Shown piece after piece: positions 43,820 to 55,410 of a stretch of 64,000 nucleotides of DNA. The first letter of the stretch is position 1. Each line of letters begins with the position of its first letter. The stretch lies in the NCBI RefSeq assembly GCF_026914185.1, contig NC_070572.1:806001-870000 (forward strand). Direction: 5' to 3'. The notes under the pieces were generated by a model. The model was not told the DNA's origin. It did no database searches and saw nothing but the letters and a program-made list of their open reading frames with translations. The position numbers and the translations under genes were made by a program. Source of the stretch: Puccinia triticina. Lineage: Eukaryota; Basidiomycota; Pucciniomycetes; Pucciniales; Pucciniaceae.

Positions 43820-45657
43820 ATGGCTGGGCTCGCACCAACTTGGCTCAAAATTATTCTTTGCTGCCTGATCTGGGTGACCGCCGCTCGTCCTTCTGAGCTT
43901 GAAGCTATACTCCGCAAGAATCCGAGGGATCCCATCAGCCTCTGGAATGATAATTCAGATGGGATGAAGGCTGTCGATTGGGATTGCTCAGCGCGCGCAG
44001 AGCCACAGGACTTTGCGGACGAGTTCACCTTTTCGAATCGTCCCTATTCCGATCCACTCGGGGAGATCATCAAGCCGCATCCGGTCTCAAACTGCCAGCC
44101 ACGGTTGACTGATATTTCTGCTAATGTGGCAGCTCACGTTGGGCCGATGGAATCCAGGCCATCTGAGGAGAAAGGTGAGCTGGAGTGCTGCTCGTTCAAC
44201 TTGGAAAATTCGGTCATCCATGACGCGCTGCTGACCCGCTCTTTCGGCTTGGAACTACTTATCTAGACGGACATGATGTTGCCTACGACCAGGGAGCTGT
44301 GTCATATTACAGAGAAGGAATAGGATCAAAGAGGAGATTGATCCAGGCTGCAGCGAAACCCGTGGCGCACCACAAGAGCTCCGCAACCGATGGGGGAGCC
44401 GCTCCACATCTGATCAGTCGATTAGCATTGGGGGGGAATGAGGAGCAAATTAATCAGTTTCTCCGCTTGCAAGGATTTCTTCCCGACGCGGAAAACGAGG
44501 CACATTCTGAGAACGCCGGAATGCTTTGGCAAACCGGGCAGCATGACAGAAAAGGAGTCGGATCGAGCGAAATAGTGCAGGTTTCTCAACAACATCACCC
44601 GCTCATCCACCCAGCCGATTCTCCCCTGCAAACTGAGACGCCTTCTGAGAGGTCCCAGACCGCTTCGGAAACCGAGGCCGATGTTGGCGAACGAGTGAGA
44701 CCCAACAAAAGGCGGAAAGTTAATCAACCAGTTCAGTCTCAGACGACTATCGACCAGGTGATCGAGACCCCCACAATACCTGAGCCGCAGCCGCAAAGCC
44801 CTATTGATCCCACGTCAGACCCCGGAAATCAGGCAAATAAAAAACAAGGACCTAAAAATAAGAAGGGAGAAAAAGCGACATTATTCCCTGGGTGTCCGCA
44901 GATGAGCACTCTCGACAACCGTGTGCAGAATGCCCTTCCTCACCAGGACTCCTCAGCGAAAGAAGAATTCAGGATGATCAGAGAAAAGTTCGATGAAAAG
45001 CACCAAGAGATATACAAACTGTACACCGATTCACTGATATGGTCGTATACGGAGACCCTCACGGAGGAGCTTGGGGGTTTAGTGATGATCGTGCGCAGGT
45101 ATGGGCAGCCAGAGAAGCATGGAGGACGGTATCTTTGGAACGCCCGGATCCGGCTGCCTCTCCGCACGAGAAACCAACAGGAGAAGGGATACAGTCTGGC
45201 CCGGAGGAAGATTGACACGCTCCTAGAGCTGCTAAACTGGTACCATAACCTATTTTCTCTGAACGGACTGGACCGAGAGATCTTGGGCAGAGAGGAGGGA
45301 AACCATGGCAAGCTACTCCAATGGTTCTACGAGCAGTTGTTCGTCGACACGGACGACCACCCGCTGCTCCTCGGCGAGGCGAAAGTGGGCGGCCAAGAGC
45401 CGAACCCGAAGAAGACATTCACGACGGCCCAGAAGCGGCTATACGAGACGCTGGTCGGCACCGCACGGCTGGCCGGGCTCGAGGCTGTCCGGCTCGCATT
45501 CGATCTGCTCGAGCTGTGGTACAGGGCCGAATTCTCATCCCTCTCGACCCGCCCGTTCTCCGCTGTCGACTACCCGGCCCAGCTCCTTCAAGCCGTCAGG
45601 AATTATCCGCCAAGATACCCCACGCACAAGATGGCCAAGCAGAGAGTGCTTCATTGA
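43820..45657 (+). CDS. Predicted secreted protein with NLS-like motif (two exons, 581 aa)
   Basis: Exon 1 is 43820-44174, intron 44175-44266 (GTGAGC…CTAG, 92 bp), exon 2 is 44267-45657. The exon 1 frame joins the exon 2 frame exactly (split Asp codon), and the donor and acceptor are kept at the same places in two paralogues at 20.9-23.2 kb. Residues 1-22 form a signal peptide (PTWLKIILCCLIWVTAA). The middle is polar and probably disordered. At about 264-270 lies PNKRRKV, close to a classical monopartite NLS. The C-terminal 250 residues are well conserved between copies (LGGLVMIVRR, RYLWNARIRLPL, NHGKLLQWFYEQLFVDTDDHP, QKRLYETLVG, LLELWYRAEFS) and look like a globular helical domain. No known enzyme family recognised. 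Secretion plus NLS suggests a candidate host-directed protein, but that is inference. Confidence 0.82.
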
Positions 45658-48462
45658 TCTTCGTGTTGTGTTGTATTAGGCGGTTTCTTTGTCATCACTG
45701 TCACACAAAAGTAACTAGTGATAATAACATTCCGCAGTCCGCATAGTTTATAGTCGTAACCTAAGTTGTTTGTTAAGTAGTCATCTTGGTAGTTGTTGAA
45801 AGATTTCAGAAGACTAAGAGCAGTTTATTACTTTAGTAAGGTTCTGTAGCTTCTATAACAACTATAGTAATTAATAAACAAAAGTTGAGATGTAGATATA
45901 GTAATTAATAAACAAAAGTTGAGATGTAGATATTTACCTAAGAGCAGGCTACTGACCGTACTCTAATGAGAATAAAGAAATGAGAAAGAAAGTCAATCTG
46001 TTAACCAATGGGTTCTGTTAGTTCTTGATCTGTCATTTCTTCTCAAGTTATAACTTGGTGGTCCTTATGCTTGTTGAGCCTTTGGCCCTTAGGGTCTGGT
46101 TGGTTTAGATCCAGCAAGTCGGTGGAGGAGCAATGCAATGTTTTCTATAGCAGTATCATGCTACTTAGACCTCAAGCCTTTGCTCTGCCTCATTCACTCA
46201 CCAATGATTTCCCCTTCTGATCTTTGAGAGGGATTGGTTTGTTTGGTCTTTTCCTTTCCAAGGTTATCTGCAAAAGTTTGAGTGAGGCATTAGCTCTCAT
46301 CTCGTCAGTTCAGAGTTAAGTTATCAGTTGCTCATCTTTGGTGCTAGCTGATATTCTTGCTCTGAGTGACTGGGGGCTGGTATTTTCCACACACCTGAGT
46401 TTGTTGTTTGCTGGAGTTGAATCTGCATGCATCAGTTTTACAGCCCCGCAGAACTCAATCTTTGGACTGTGGAAGTGGTTTGCTTTGCTTGCTAAGTTCC
46501 GCAGCTAGTTTAGATCCCGGCGGCTGCAGTGGTAGATTTGGGCCAGGGACTCAAAATGACCGCACGGACTTGCGGAGGTTGCGGACTGTAGTTCGGCAAG
46601 GCTGGCACGGAGGATGTTCTTTGAGGTGGAGTGCAGGGCAATTGCTAGCTTAACTAAGCCTCTCAAACGGAGGGTCTGGGGGAGCCCGCCCCAAGGGCTC
46701 TCTGTAGGAGAGGCTTATGAATAATGTCTGCAGGCTGGCAGACAAAGGAAGGATTTTCAATCCTAAAAACACAAAAACACAATTTAAAATTCACCAAAAT
46801 ATGTACAAGAAAAATTGAATATACAGTTTTCTTGGCAGTACTGATGGGCACCCTCCCCCAAGTTTTTGAGGCATAAACTCCAAAACTGATTGAAGGAATC
46901 CGTTTTGGAGGTCAAAGGAATCCTGGAGGATATTCCATTGCACTAAAGATCCAATTTTGGATTTTCCAATAATATGCACAATTGAATATCCTATCTGCAA
47001 AGATTGAGTGGCTACAGGTGTAGGATCTGCAGATATCTGCAGGCTTGTGAATCCAATATCCACAAAGCATGATGGTTGTCATTCCTTGGTTTACATTTCT
47101 TTGTGTTTTTTTATTTTTAAAACATTAGTACAGCAAAAATGATAAGGATTGAGGAGATGAGACCAGCACCATTGGAAAGCTGAGATTGAGGAGTGTAATT
47201 TGGCTCTGGGGCAGGTCCACAGGAGCTGAGGGGGAGGCTGGGTGATGCTAATGATTTTTCCTCCAGCCATTCATGATTTCTTTCTCAGCCAAATTTTTGA
47301 CGTTGTGCACAAGTCCCTCCCTGCGGGAGGGGCCGCTTTGCGGTCAGCCACAGCAAGCCTCCTATCAGGGGGGACTTGTGTCAAGTTAGGGGCAATTGTA
47401 TGTACACAACCCTGCAGCGGAGCTGGACTTGACTTAAGGAGGCCAGCACGGACTGGCTATTAGTGGCGGTGACAGGACATTGTGGTGAGCAAAAGTGGTC
47501 CTTGTGTAGAATAATCAGGACCACCACCGCTCCAAGATGATTCCCGGGTAAAGTTGGGTGATCTGGGGAAACTTTGGTCAGCTCTGCACACAAGTATGGG
47601 GCAGAATAATCGTAGAGCAAGTAAAATAATGTATAAATAACCGCAAAACAAGTAAGCCGTATAATCTGCCATGAAGTACAAAAAGGCAAAACTCCACAAG
47701 TAAGTAACATCTCCACTGTAAAGAATCCGTACCAGAGTAACAAAAATGAAGTAAAGAACCGTAAATCATAAAAATAAGATGCTGACAGGGGGGGGAGGGA
47801 ACCCCCCCCCCCCCTCCGTACAAAAGGAAAAACAACATGAGAAAGAAAAACCATCCTCCTCCGCCCGCCTCTCAAGCACGCCATCCGCCAAGCCACACAC
47901 ATCATCTGTTGTGGTAGATGGAAAAGTGGAAAAATAGAAAGTTTTTTCTATGCCACACAATTACTCATACTAGGCCTCAAGATACCATCAAATGGACCCC
48001 AGAAATGGATTCTACAGTCAATTTCACCCCTAGTCACCACTGGAAGCACCCCTGGACCCCCTCTAGTGTAGAAGTTACACCTCATGGACACCTATCACAC
48101 AGCCAGCCCCAGTAACCCAGCTGTCACCTGCTTCAACCCAAGTTTCACAGTAGTACACTTATACATATCACAGGATACAAACATACATCTCCCTTTCAGG
48201 CTACACTCATTACATATCAACTACATACACTCCTTTATATACATAGTATGACATCATTTACACTGTTTCTGCAGCCTCAGACTTTGTGTATACACTAATT
48301 CCCCCTGTATGACAGCTCATGCAGTCTACTTTCACCTCATGCATGTGTTAGAATGTTCTGTTGTATATTCTGATATCATGTATGCACCCCTGGCATGTTT
48401 AGAATGTTCTGTTGTATATTCTGACACCATTCATGCGTCCCTGAGGGGTTATGACATCATTT
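45658..48462. other. Intergenic, no supported gene
   Basis: 3' flank of the secreted-protein gene, with a 46-bp-period duplication (TAGTAATTAATAAACAAAAG at 45868 and 45899). 46690-47080 is AT-rich with 'aattgaatat' repeats. 47300-47390 is the AAGTCCCTCC hairpin-type repeat. 47800-47817 carries poly-G and poly-C runs. Frames on both strands at 47381-47960 show no motif. Two copies of TTAGAATGTTCTGTTGTATATTCTGA lie at 48348 and 48398. Confidence 0.4.
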
Positions 48463-49795
48463 CACCAGGAAAAAAAAAAGTCACTTGATGGCAAGTGACA
48501 TGATGCAGCTTTGGTTTCTGCTCCAGAGATACTCTAGCGCTGCTTCAAGTCTGCTCCACCAGCACTTGTAGAGCTTGCAGGACTGCACCAGAGCACTCAA
48601 TGTGGCACAGTCAGCTGACCCTAATTTTTTCCCAGGAACACCTCATGCTCATCATAAGCTGAGCAGTAGGCATTGACTGAGCCTGGGCCAAAGCTGAGCA
48701 TTGGCTGAGCCTGGGCCACAGCTGAGCATTGGATATTCCAAGCCTGATACGAATTCAAGTGTCAGCTGGACCAAGAATATTCCAAATCTGAGCATCAGCT
48801 TAGCCAACAATGGTCCAAAGCTGAGCATCATCTTGGGAAGGCTTGTGCAGAGCTTAGGATCAGCTGGGACAATACTGTTCCAAAGATTAACACCAGCTGG
48901 GCCAAAACTTTTCAAAAGCTGAGCATCAGCTGAGCCAATGCTGGTACAAAGCTGAGCATTGGCTGAGCCAAGGCTGTTCCAAAGCTGAGTATCAGATTTT
49001 TTGAGACTATTCAAAAGATTAATATCACCTGAGCCAAGGCTGTTCCACAGCTGAGCATCAGCTGAGCCAAGGCTGGTCCACAGCTGAGCATCAGCTGAGC
49101 CAAGGCTGGTCCACAGCTGAGCATCAGCTGAGCCAAGGCTGGTCCACAGCTGAGCATCAGCTGAGCCAAGGCTGGTCCACAGCTGAGCATCAGCTGAGCC
49201 AAGGCTGGTCCACAGCTGAGCATCAGCTGAGCCAAGGCTGGTCCACAGCTGAGCATCAGCTGAGACAAGGCTGGTCCACAGCTGAGCATTGTCTTAGCCA
49301 AGGTTGGTCCACAGCTGAGCATCAGCTGAGCCAAGGATGGTCCACAGATGAGCATAATCTGTTACAGGAGTGGTCAGACTCAGAATCTGAGCATTGGCTG
49401 GGCCGATATTTATCCAAAGCTGAAACTCAGCTGAGCCAATACTGGTCCAAAGCTGAGCATTGGCTGGGCCAATGATAGTCCTAGTATGAGTCTAAGATGA
49501 GCCATGAGTGGAATAAAGCTGAAACGCAGCTGGGCCAGGACTGGTTCTGATCTGGGCAACAAAGCTGAGCATGAGCTGGGCAACAAAGCTGAGCATAAGC
49601 TTGGAGCTAAAGCTGAGTATCAGCTGACCAGAAATGGGGATCAGTGGTGCCCAGTGAAAGTGAGGATCTCCTGTGGAAATTCTGAAAGTGGTTAGATGGT
49701 GGGTAGATGGTGGGTAGATGATGGGTAGATGGTGGGTAGCCCTCTGGAGCTGGCATGATGTCACTTGTCATCAAGTGGCCATTTTTTTCCTGGTG
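48463..49795. mobile_element. TIR element carrying a 33-bp minisatellite, 3-bp TSD TTT
   Basis: Ends CACCAGGAAAAAA at 48463 and the reverse complement ending CCTGGTG at 49795. Just inside both ends is CACTTGATG.CAAGTGACAT. The 3-bp flanks are TTT on both sides. Termini starting CAC with a 3-bp TSD fit the CACTA/EnSpm group, but no transposase is present. A 112-bp element with the same termini is at 63134-63245. The interior is mostly a GCTGAGCATCAGCTGAGCCA-type repeat. Confidence 0.82.
48655..49600. repeat. 33-bp minisatellite (regular core 49030-49350)
   Basis: Unit CAGCTGAGCATCAGCTGAGCCAAGGCTGGTCCA, read as two parts: CAGCTGAGCATCAGCTGAG and CCAAGGCTGGTCCA. About nine near-perfect copies in the core and diverged copies outward. 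The period is a multiple of 3, so the minus strand reads an 11-residue peptide repeat (LAQLMLSCGPA) for 114 codons; there is no sign this is a gene. A remnant lies at 60988-61125. Confidence 0.92.
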
Positions 49796-49987
49796 TTTGT
49801 ATCTACTCCCACCAGCTAAAATCCCTCACCTCATTGTCTAGATTAGCTGAAACCCTAACCCACAAGCCCCTTTGGGGCTCCAATTTTGTCTATAAAAGGA
49901 GCTCTCTCCACCCCCAGTGGCCTGCTCCCCAGTTGCTCACCCAGAACTCACAAGTCACCCAACACTCATCCACACTCAAATCCTAAA

Positions 49988-50050
49988 ACCCTTATAACAA
50001 TAACTCAACCCTTATAACAATAATTCAACCCTTATAACAAAGTAATTAAA
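49988..50050. repeat. Three 21-bp tandem repeats
   Basis: AACCCTTATAACAATAAYTC three times in a row. Just upstream, TATAAAAGGAGC at 49893 resembles the TATA region of the LTRs here, so this may be decayed LTR sequence. Confidence 0.75.
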
Positions 50051-50463
50051 ACACTTACATGTTGCCAGTCAAACAGATTTCATCTGGAACAGACCAGACC
50101 TATCACTTAATAAAACTTGCCAAGCTGAGCTTGGTGGGTCTTGTTGACTGATAACAGAAGGGCAGAGCTTGCAACTCCATCATACCCTTCACCATTCAGC
50201 AAAAGGGTTTCATTACCACTTTTGAGTCTTACAGCGTAGCTGGGGCGGAGGCGGCGTGTGGGATCCTGGGGTTGTAGGCTAGACAGGGGCGGGGAGGCTA
50301 TGGCAAGAGGAGTCCAACGGTGGGTGATGACGTGCGGAAAAGTTGAAAGGAGATCCGCATGAGAGTGTAGGAGCATGGCTTGGCAGATTCCTTGCGTGAG
50401 AGGTGGGCGGAGGATGATGGTTTCCTTTTCTACAGAGGGAAGAGGGACACTGCCAGTGTAATT
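50051..50463. other. Intergenic, no supported gene
   Basis: A minus-strand frame covering 50107-50529 (140 codons, with PSVEKETIILRPPLTQGI) runs into the foldback repeat and has no recognisable motif. Low support as a gene. Confidence 0.35.
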
Positions 50464-50645
50464 GGCTGGGTTGAAGCTATCCCAGTTTAACTGGGATGCA
50501 TTCAACCTATTTAGATGGGTTGATCTCAACCAATGAAATGTAAACCCAAGGGGGGTACCTTGGATTTATATTAAATCAGTTGGGATCAACCAAGTTTAAA
50601 TTGGTTGGATGCATCCCAGTTTAACTGGGATAAATTCAGCCCACC
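50464..50645. repeat. Foldback (hairpin) element
   Basis: Left arm GGTTGAAGCTATCCCAGTTT… (from 50464) pairs with the right arm …AAACTGGGATAAATTCAGCC (to 50645). Within each arm CCCAGTTTAACTGGG is itself palindromic. About 180 bp in total; could be a MITE, but no clear TSD. Confidence 0.7.
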
Positions 50646-50895
50646 AAATTATGCTGGCAGTGGGAGTTTCCCTCCCAGGACTGGTAGTTAAATTCTTTAT
50701 TATTATTATTCTTTTACTACACAGATTCTTTACGTGTGGAGCTCTTTTACTTTACTTGCAGCGGAGTTGCTTAACTTGCAGAGTATCTTGACTTTACTTG
50801 CGGCAGATTTGACTTTACTTGCGGTGGTTTTCTACGTACTCGCGGAGATATATACGTTACTTTATGACTTCCTTTGCAGATTGAACCTCACTACT

Positions 50896-52524
50896 TGCCA
50901 GCCTTAGAGCCGGCGCAGCTGACCTAAAGTCTGCCTTTTCTACCTTTTTACATATGAATGACTTCATATCTTTTTCATCTTAAGAGATATCCTTGTTTTG
51001 GCTTCATATTCTGTCTTCTCATGCAATTTTAACCCTAGTTACAACCTATTATTTCTTTGTAACTCTACTCCTTCCCTGAGTTCTTGAGTTGTGGCGCGCA
51101 TGCGCAGTTGTGACGTGTAAGCGCTACCAGGTGCGCCAAACCACATGTTACATATGTAATTACATGAGCAAACTGTGAAAAGTTTTGACGTTGTGGTGGT
51201 CAAAATGGTAGTCAGCTTCAGGTTCAATCTTCAAGATCAGCCCCCCAGATCCAACCCTCAAGATTCTCTCAGATCCTCTTTCTTCCTTTTCCCCACTCTC
51301 CTCTCATTCTCACTTCCCATCCCATCCCTCCTCATCTATTCCCTTTCTTGGTCCTAACGCAGAACTGTCTGTGGGTTTATTCCTAGTTGTTGTCTTTTTC
51401 TGATTTTTGTTTCTTCCTTGTCTTTTTTTAGTCATGTTTATTTCCATTCCTCCTGGTTCCTTTCTTATTTCCATAGGTTCTTATTGGTTTCATGTTTTCA
51501 GCTCTTGGTTCTATTTCTCTTCCTTCTTCCTTTTTCCTTCTTTGTGTTGTTTTTTTCTTCTTTTTTTTCTGTTGTCCGTTGTGTGTGCGCGCAAGGAGAT
51601 GATGACATGCTTGTGACAGGCCTCCAGGAATCCAAGTTCCCGGCGAACTTGGAGGATAGGGGGCCATAGCACCTGTTCTGATCCAAGTCAGGGTTATCAA
51701 GAAATTGATCTTTCTTTTTTTTTTTTCCAAATCCAAGTCTGGAGAGTCCTGATCCCTAAATCCCTTGCATCCTTCAAGAATCCTTTCAACAAAAACACAC
51801 CGCCGCCGAGGATCCAAACCCCGGCAAACCCTCAAAACCACTTCCCCCCCCCAGCTATCACTTGAATCCCTGATGACTCATCCGGACCATCCATGAGGGC
51901 AGTCACCCAACACCATTCCCCTCCCAGTGCTGCCGCCGGCCTAGCACCGGACGGAGCTCCATAATGTCAGGATCCCCCTTGCCTGAGGAGGAATACAGAC
52001 TTCAGCACACCAGAACCACACCCCAGATAACCCAGGATCACCACCAAAGAGATTACCACGCTCCCAGTATACCTACCGTCACAGGCGCCTAGGATATTGA
52101 CAGTAAGTAAACTCTTTCACCAAACCTTGCTTATCCAGAGTGAAACTCTGTTGCTCTTGACTTCCCTCTGTTTCCTTAAACCCTTTCAATCATAAAAGAT
52201 CAAAAGGTTGTCTCTGGTCAAGACCTATAAAACCAGAGCAGAGTAGTAACCCTACTTCTGAATCCCACCAACGTTTCCTTGTTGTGAGTGGAGGCTGTTG
52301 CACTCTTTTTGGCCTGGCACAGCTGGCATCCAACTTTTCCAGGTTGAGAATAGCCCAGATTGATTAATAAAGACTTAATAAGTTAAAGTCTAGGCCTGAT
52401 CTTATCTTTCTCACTCTTTCTCTCTCTGTCTCTCTTTGTTTGTATTTCTTTATACCAAGAAATCCAGACATTCCCTCCTCCATTTTCTTGTGTCCTGCTG
52501 TCACATAAGAGACACAGGCTGACA
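50896..52524 (+). mobile_element. Solo LTR of the chromovirus family, TSD CTACT, interrupted
   Basis: TGCCAGCCTTAGAG at 50896 to GGCTGACA at 52524 aligns with the 970-bp chromovirus LTR, including AGAGATATCC, CAGTTGTGACGTGT, GGATCCCCCTTGCCTGAGG and GACAGTAAGTAA. CTACT flanks both sides (50891-50895 and 52525-52529). It is clearly older than the full element. About 775 bp of other sequence (about 51186-51962) interrupts it. Confidence 0.88.
51186..51962. mobile_element. Insertion within the solo LTR
   Basis: Foreign sequence between the LTR words CAAACTGTGAAAA and GTCAGGATCCCCC. It is polypyrimidine-rich on the plus strand at 51280-51580, then has GTGCGCGCAAGGAGATGATGACATG, resembling 5640-5700 in reverse. 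I could not define TIRs or a TSD. Confidence 0.5.
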
Positions 52525-52529
52525 CTACT

Positions 52530-53637
52530 CCTATGCGGAGTGCAGCGGAGGTATCTGGATCACCCGACTTTCTCCGGGAATAATCTTGCGGAGGAGGGGA
52601 CCGGGCACTTGTGCGCACCACACCGCTTTCTCAATTGATGAGATTGCGGCCGTTTACCTAGGCATGAACTCTCACAGCCGTTACCCTTTTGCCTCAACAT
52701 CACAACGTTGTTCATCAACCCGCATCTGCTCTCACCAAACATCTGCAGTTCCGTTCCCAATCGTTCACGCCTTCCTGTTATCGGTGTCTCGCCTTGTCAT
52801 GTCCTTGAGGTGTGTCTTGTCTGCCCGCCGGCGCCCGCTGATCACCGGCTGTGTCTGACGCGCATCCCCCCTCCAAAGCCGCTCTGTCATACAAGCTGCT
52901 CGCCGTACTTCCTGCCTGCCAGCCAGACGCGTGTCGACGGCCGGGTCGGCATGATGCACATCCAGCACCTGCCAGCGCCCCCTATCTCGAGCGGAACCAG
53001 CCTCTGTGGAGGCCGCAGGCTCTCTGGCAGGGGGCGCCAGCCGCCCGTCCACTCGGAAGGCAGACTACCCCGCCCCCGGAAGCTTGGCCGCACAGGGCCC
53101 GATGGGCCCGCGCCGGCTCCCTGAGCCCTGTCCACATGCCCGGGCCGGGAGCCGGAAGAGCGCGGCAGCGTAGCGCCCGGCACAACGACGTGCAAGGCCG
53201 GGCGCCGGGCTCCCGCTTGCACACACACAGTGGTCAGGCCCACACACATCGACACCCCGAGCCAGCCACAGTGCTCCACTTTCTGCCCAAAAGGATCCCG
53301 CACGCGAGGCGCACAGAGAGGAGCATACATCGGGGTTACAAAGGGTACAATACAACACACGGGGTCTAGGCACAGGATATGTAGCCGGTGGAGGGCAGGG
53401 GCGAGCGGGGGGTTGGTCTAGGGTGGGCCGGCGACGAAGGAAGAGGAGGCTACAGGGAGAGGAGGCTTCAGGAAGAGGAGGATACAGGGAGAGGAGGCCG
53501 GGGTGCTGGTGTGGGGCGGGTGGTGCAGGTGCGAGTGGCGACGCTGGTGCTCTTTTGCTGTTGATATGATTTTGCTGCTGGTATGCTTTTGCTGCTGGTG
53601 CTCTTTTGCTGCCGACATGCTTTAGCTGCCGGTGCTG
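52530..53637. other. Left part of the GC-rich island, no supported gene
   Basis: Many overlapping long frames in all six readings are a by-product of high GC. None shows a motif. 53430-53500 has 'gaagaggaggctacagggagaggag' tandem units. It probably includes the 3' UTR of the MYB gene. Confidence 0.4.
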
Positions 53638-55410
53638 CTATTGCTGACATTGCTGCTCGTGCGGATGCTGCTCGTGCGGATGCTGCTCGTGCGGATGCTG
53701 TTGGCGCGGATGCTGCTCGTGCGGATGGGGATGGTGATGCTGATGCTGGAGCTGGTCTTGCTGGTCGAGCCGGCCGTGCCGAAGCTCGCGAAGCCCATGG
53801 CGAAGCTGCTGGCGAAGGTCCTGCTGGAGCTGCTCCTGCAGCTGCTCGGGAAGTTCCTGCTGAAGCCGGTCGTGCTGAAGCCGGTCCAGCTGGTCGTCGC
53901 GAGCCTCCAGCAAGTCAGCCTGCCGGAAGATCCCGCCGGCGCCCGGAAGCGCGTCGCCGAGCGGGCCGCCGCCGGGTCTCCAGAGCGGCAGCAAGCCGGC
54001 GAGGAGGACGTCTTCGGCGGCGGCGGCGGGGCGGGAGAGGCCCTGGAAGTGGCTGTGGAGGGGGAAGAGGGCGTGGAGCTGAGCGGGGGCGGTCCAGGGC
54101 TGGTCGAGGGCTGGGGGCGAGTGGAGGCGCGGGTGCGCGGGGGGCGCGGGCTTGGGGAGCAAGCCGGCCGGGCGCCACTCGTCGTCGGGCCACAGCGGGA
54201 ACCCCGGCGTCCCGGGCCCACTAGCGCCCCCCAGGGCCGCCTCGGGGTCACGGAAGAGATGGGCGGGGAACAGCGGCGGCCGGCCGGGAGGATGGCCGAG
54301 GACGGAGTCGGGCGTGGTGGCCGAGGCGGACGCAGGCACGCTGCTGCTGGCGACGTCGTCGGCGACGGGGGTGGCGAAGACGGCCTGCGGGGCCTGCGGG
54401 GGGGTGTAGAAGGGCGGGCCGAAGCGCGGGGGCGGGCTCTCCTGCAGCCCCGAAGCGGGGGGCGAGCCGCCAGCAGCGGGGGGCAGGAAGCGGCCGGGCC
54501 AGGAGCCGCCTCCTGCCGTGGTCGGGTGGTGCTCATGCAGAGGAGGGAACAGCGGGTCGGCGAGCGTCGAAGACTGCGTCGGCCATAGCCCGTGTGCGGC
54601 TTTCGGCCCCCCCGCGGGCTCGTACGGCAGCCGTCGGTGCGTCGAAGACCGGGCCCGCCGCGCCGGGCTCCCCGGCCATCCGCCGGGCCGCCCCGGGAAC
54701 AGCCCCACGGCCGGCGGCTGGGCGCGCGCCGCCAGCAGCTCGTGCCGCTTGCGTTGCAGCTCGCGCGAGTTCCACCGGTTCCTGGATCGACAGCATGCAT
54801 GTCAGTCTCCGCGTGCAGGGGGAGGGATCGAGGGAAGGGGACGGACTTGATGGCGTTCTCGGGCCGCCCGGGCAGGTGCTTGGACACCTCGCACCAGCGG
54901 TTGGCTTGCAGACTCTGCTGCATGGCGATGATGAGCATGTCCTCGTTGTGAGTGAACGGCGAATGGTCGACTGGCGGGACAGGGTCAGCATGATGATACA
55001 CACAGAGGGAGAGAGGGGGAAGGGTACGGACTGAGGGGGTCGAGCTGGTTGGTCCAGCGCTCGCGACACTGCTTGCCGCTGCGGCTGCCGACGCGCTTGG
55101 CGATGTCGACCCACTTGCCGGTGCCGAGATGGCTGACCCAGTAGAGCAGGGCGCGGTCCTCGTCTTTCTGCCAGGGGCCTTTGGCGCGGAGGAGGGCGTG
55201 GGGGGCGGGGCCGGGGAGGGGCAGGAGGGGCCGGGTCGGCCTTTGCCGGGCGGGCTTCTGGGGCTCGGCGAGGGAGAGGTGGGGGCGGAAGGGGGCGGCG
55301 GGTGGGGGTGCAGGGGGCGAGGGCGGGCGGGCGTGGCTGGGCTCGGGATGGTCGGCGGTGGTGGCGGAGGAGACGGGCGAGGGGGTGCGGTCGGCGGGCA
55401 GGCATGGCAT
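53638..55410 (-). CDS. R2R3-type MYB DNA-binding protein (three exons, 548 aa)
   Basis: Minus strand: exon 1 55410-55032, intron 55031-54971, exon 2 54970-54847, intron 54846-54782, exon 3 54781-53638. Frames join exactly. Both donors read GTCCGT and both acceptors CAG. The first MYB repeat (KGPWQKDEDRALL…W…QCRERWTNQL, about residues 75-125) has its three Trp. The second (SPFTHNEDMLI…NRWCEVSKHLPGR.ENAIKNRWNS) is completed across both introns and has the Phe-Trp-Trp pattern of a last MYB repeat. Two repeats bind DNA in the nucleus. The remaining 370 residues are Pro/Ala-rich and end in Gln/His/Glu-rich repeats, typical activation-type sequence. I chose the ATG at 55410 (MPCLPADRTPSP) because a TATA-like TTAATAAAA lies about 65 bases upstream; a longer open frame upstream lacks a good start. 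Confidence 0.87.
53665..53750 (-). repeat. 15-bp tandem repeat in the MYB coding end
   Basis: GCTGCTCGTGCGGAT repeated about five times. On the coding strand it gives HPHEQ pentapeptides, so changes in copy number keep the frame. Confidence 0.85.

Noticed and set aside
49011..49355. 114-codon minus-strand frame with an 11-residue repeat, as a repeat protein
   Set aside because: It follows entirely from a 33-bp minisatellite; no start context, promoter or flanking domain.
53622..55001. 459-codon minus-strand frame overlapping the MYB gene
   Set aside because: It crosses both MYB introns in a different frame; its only MYB-like part is exon 2, which joins the other exons by splicing. The rest is GC-driven.
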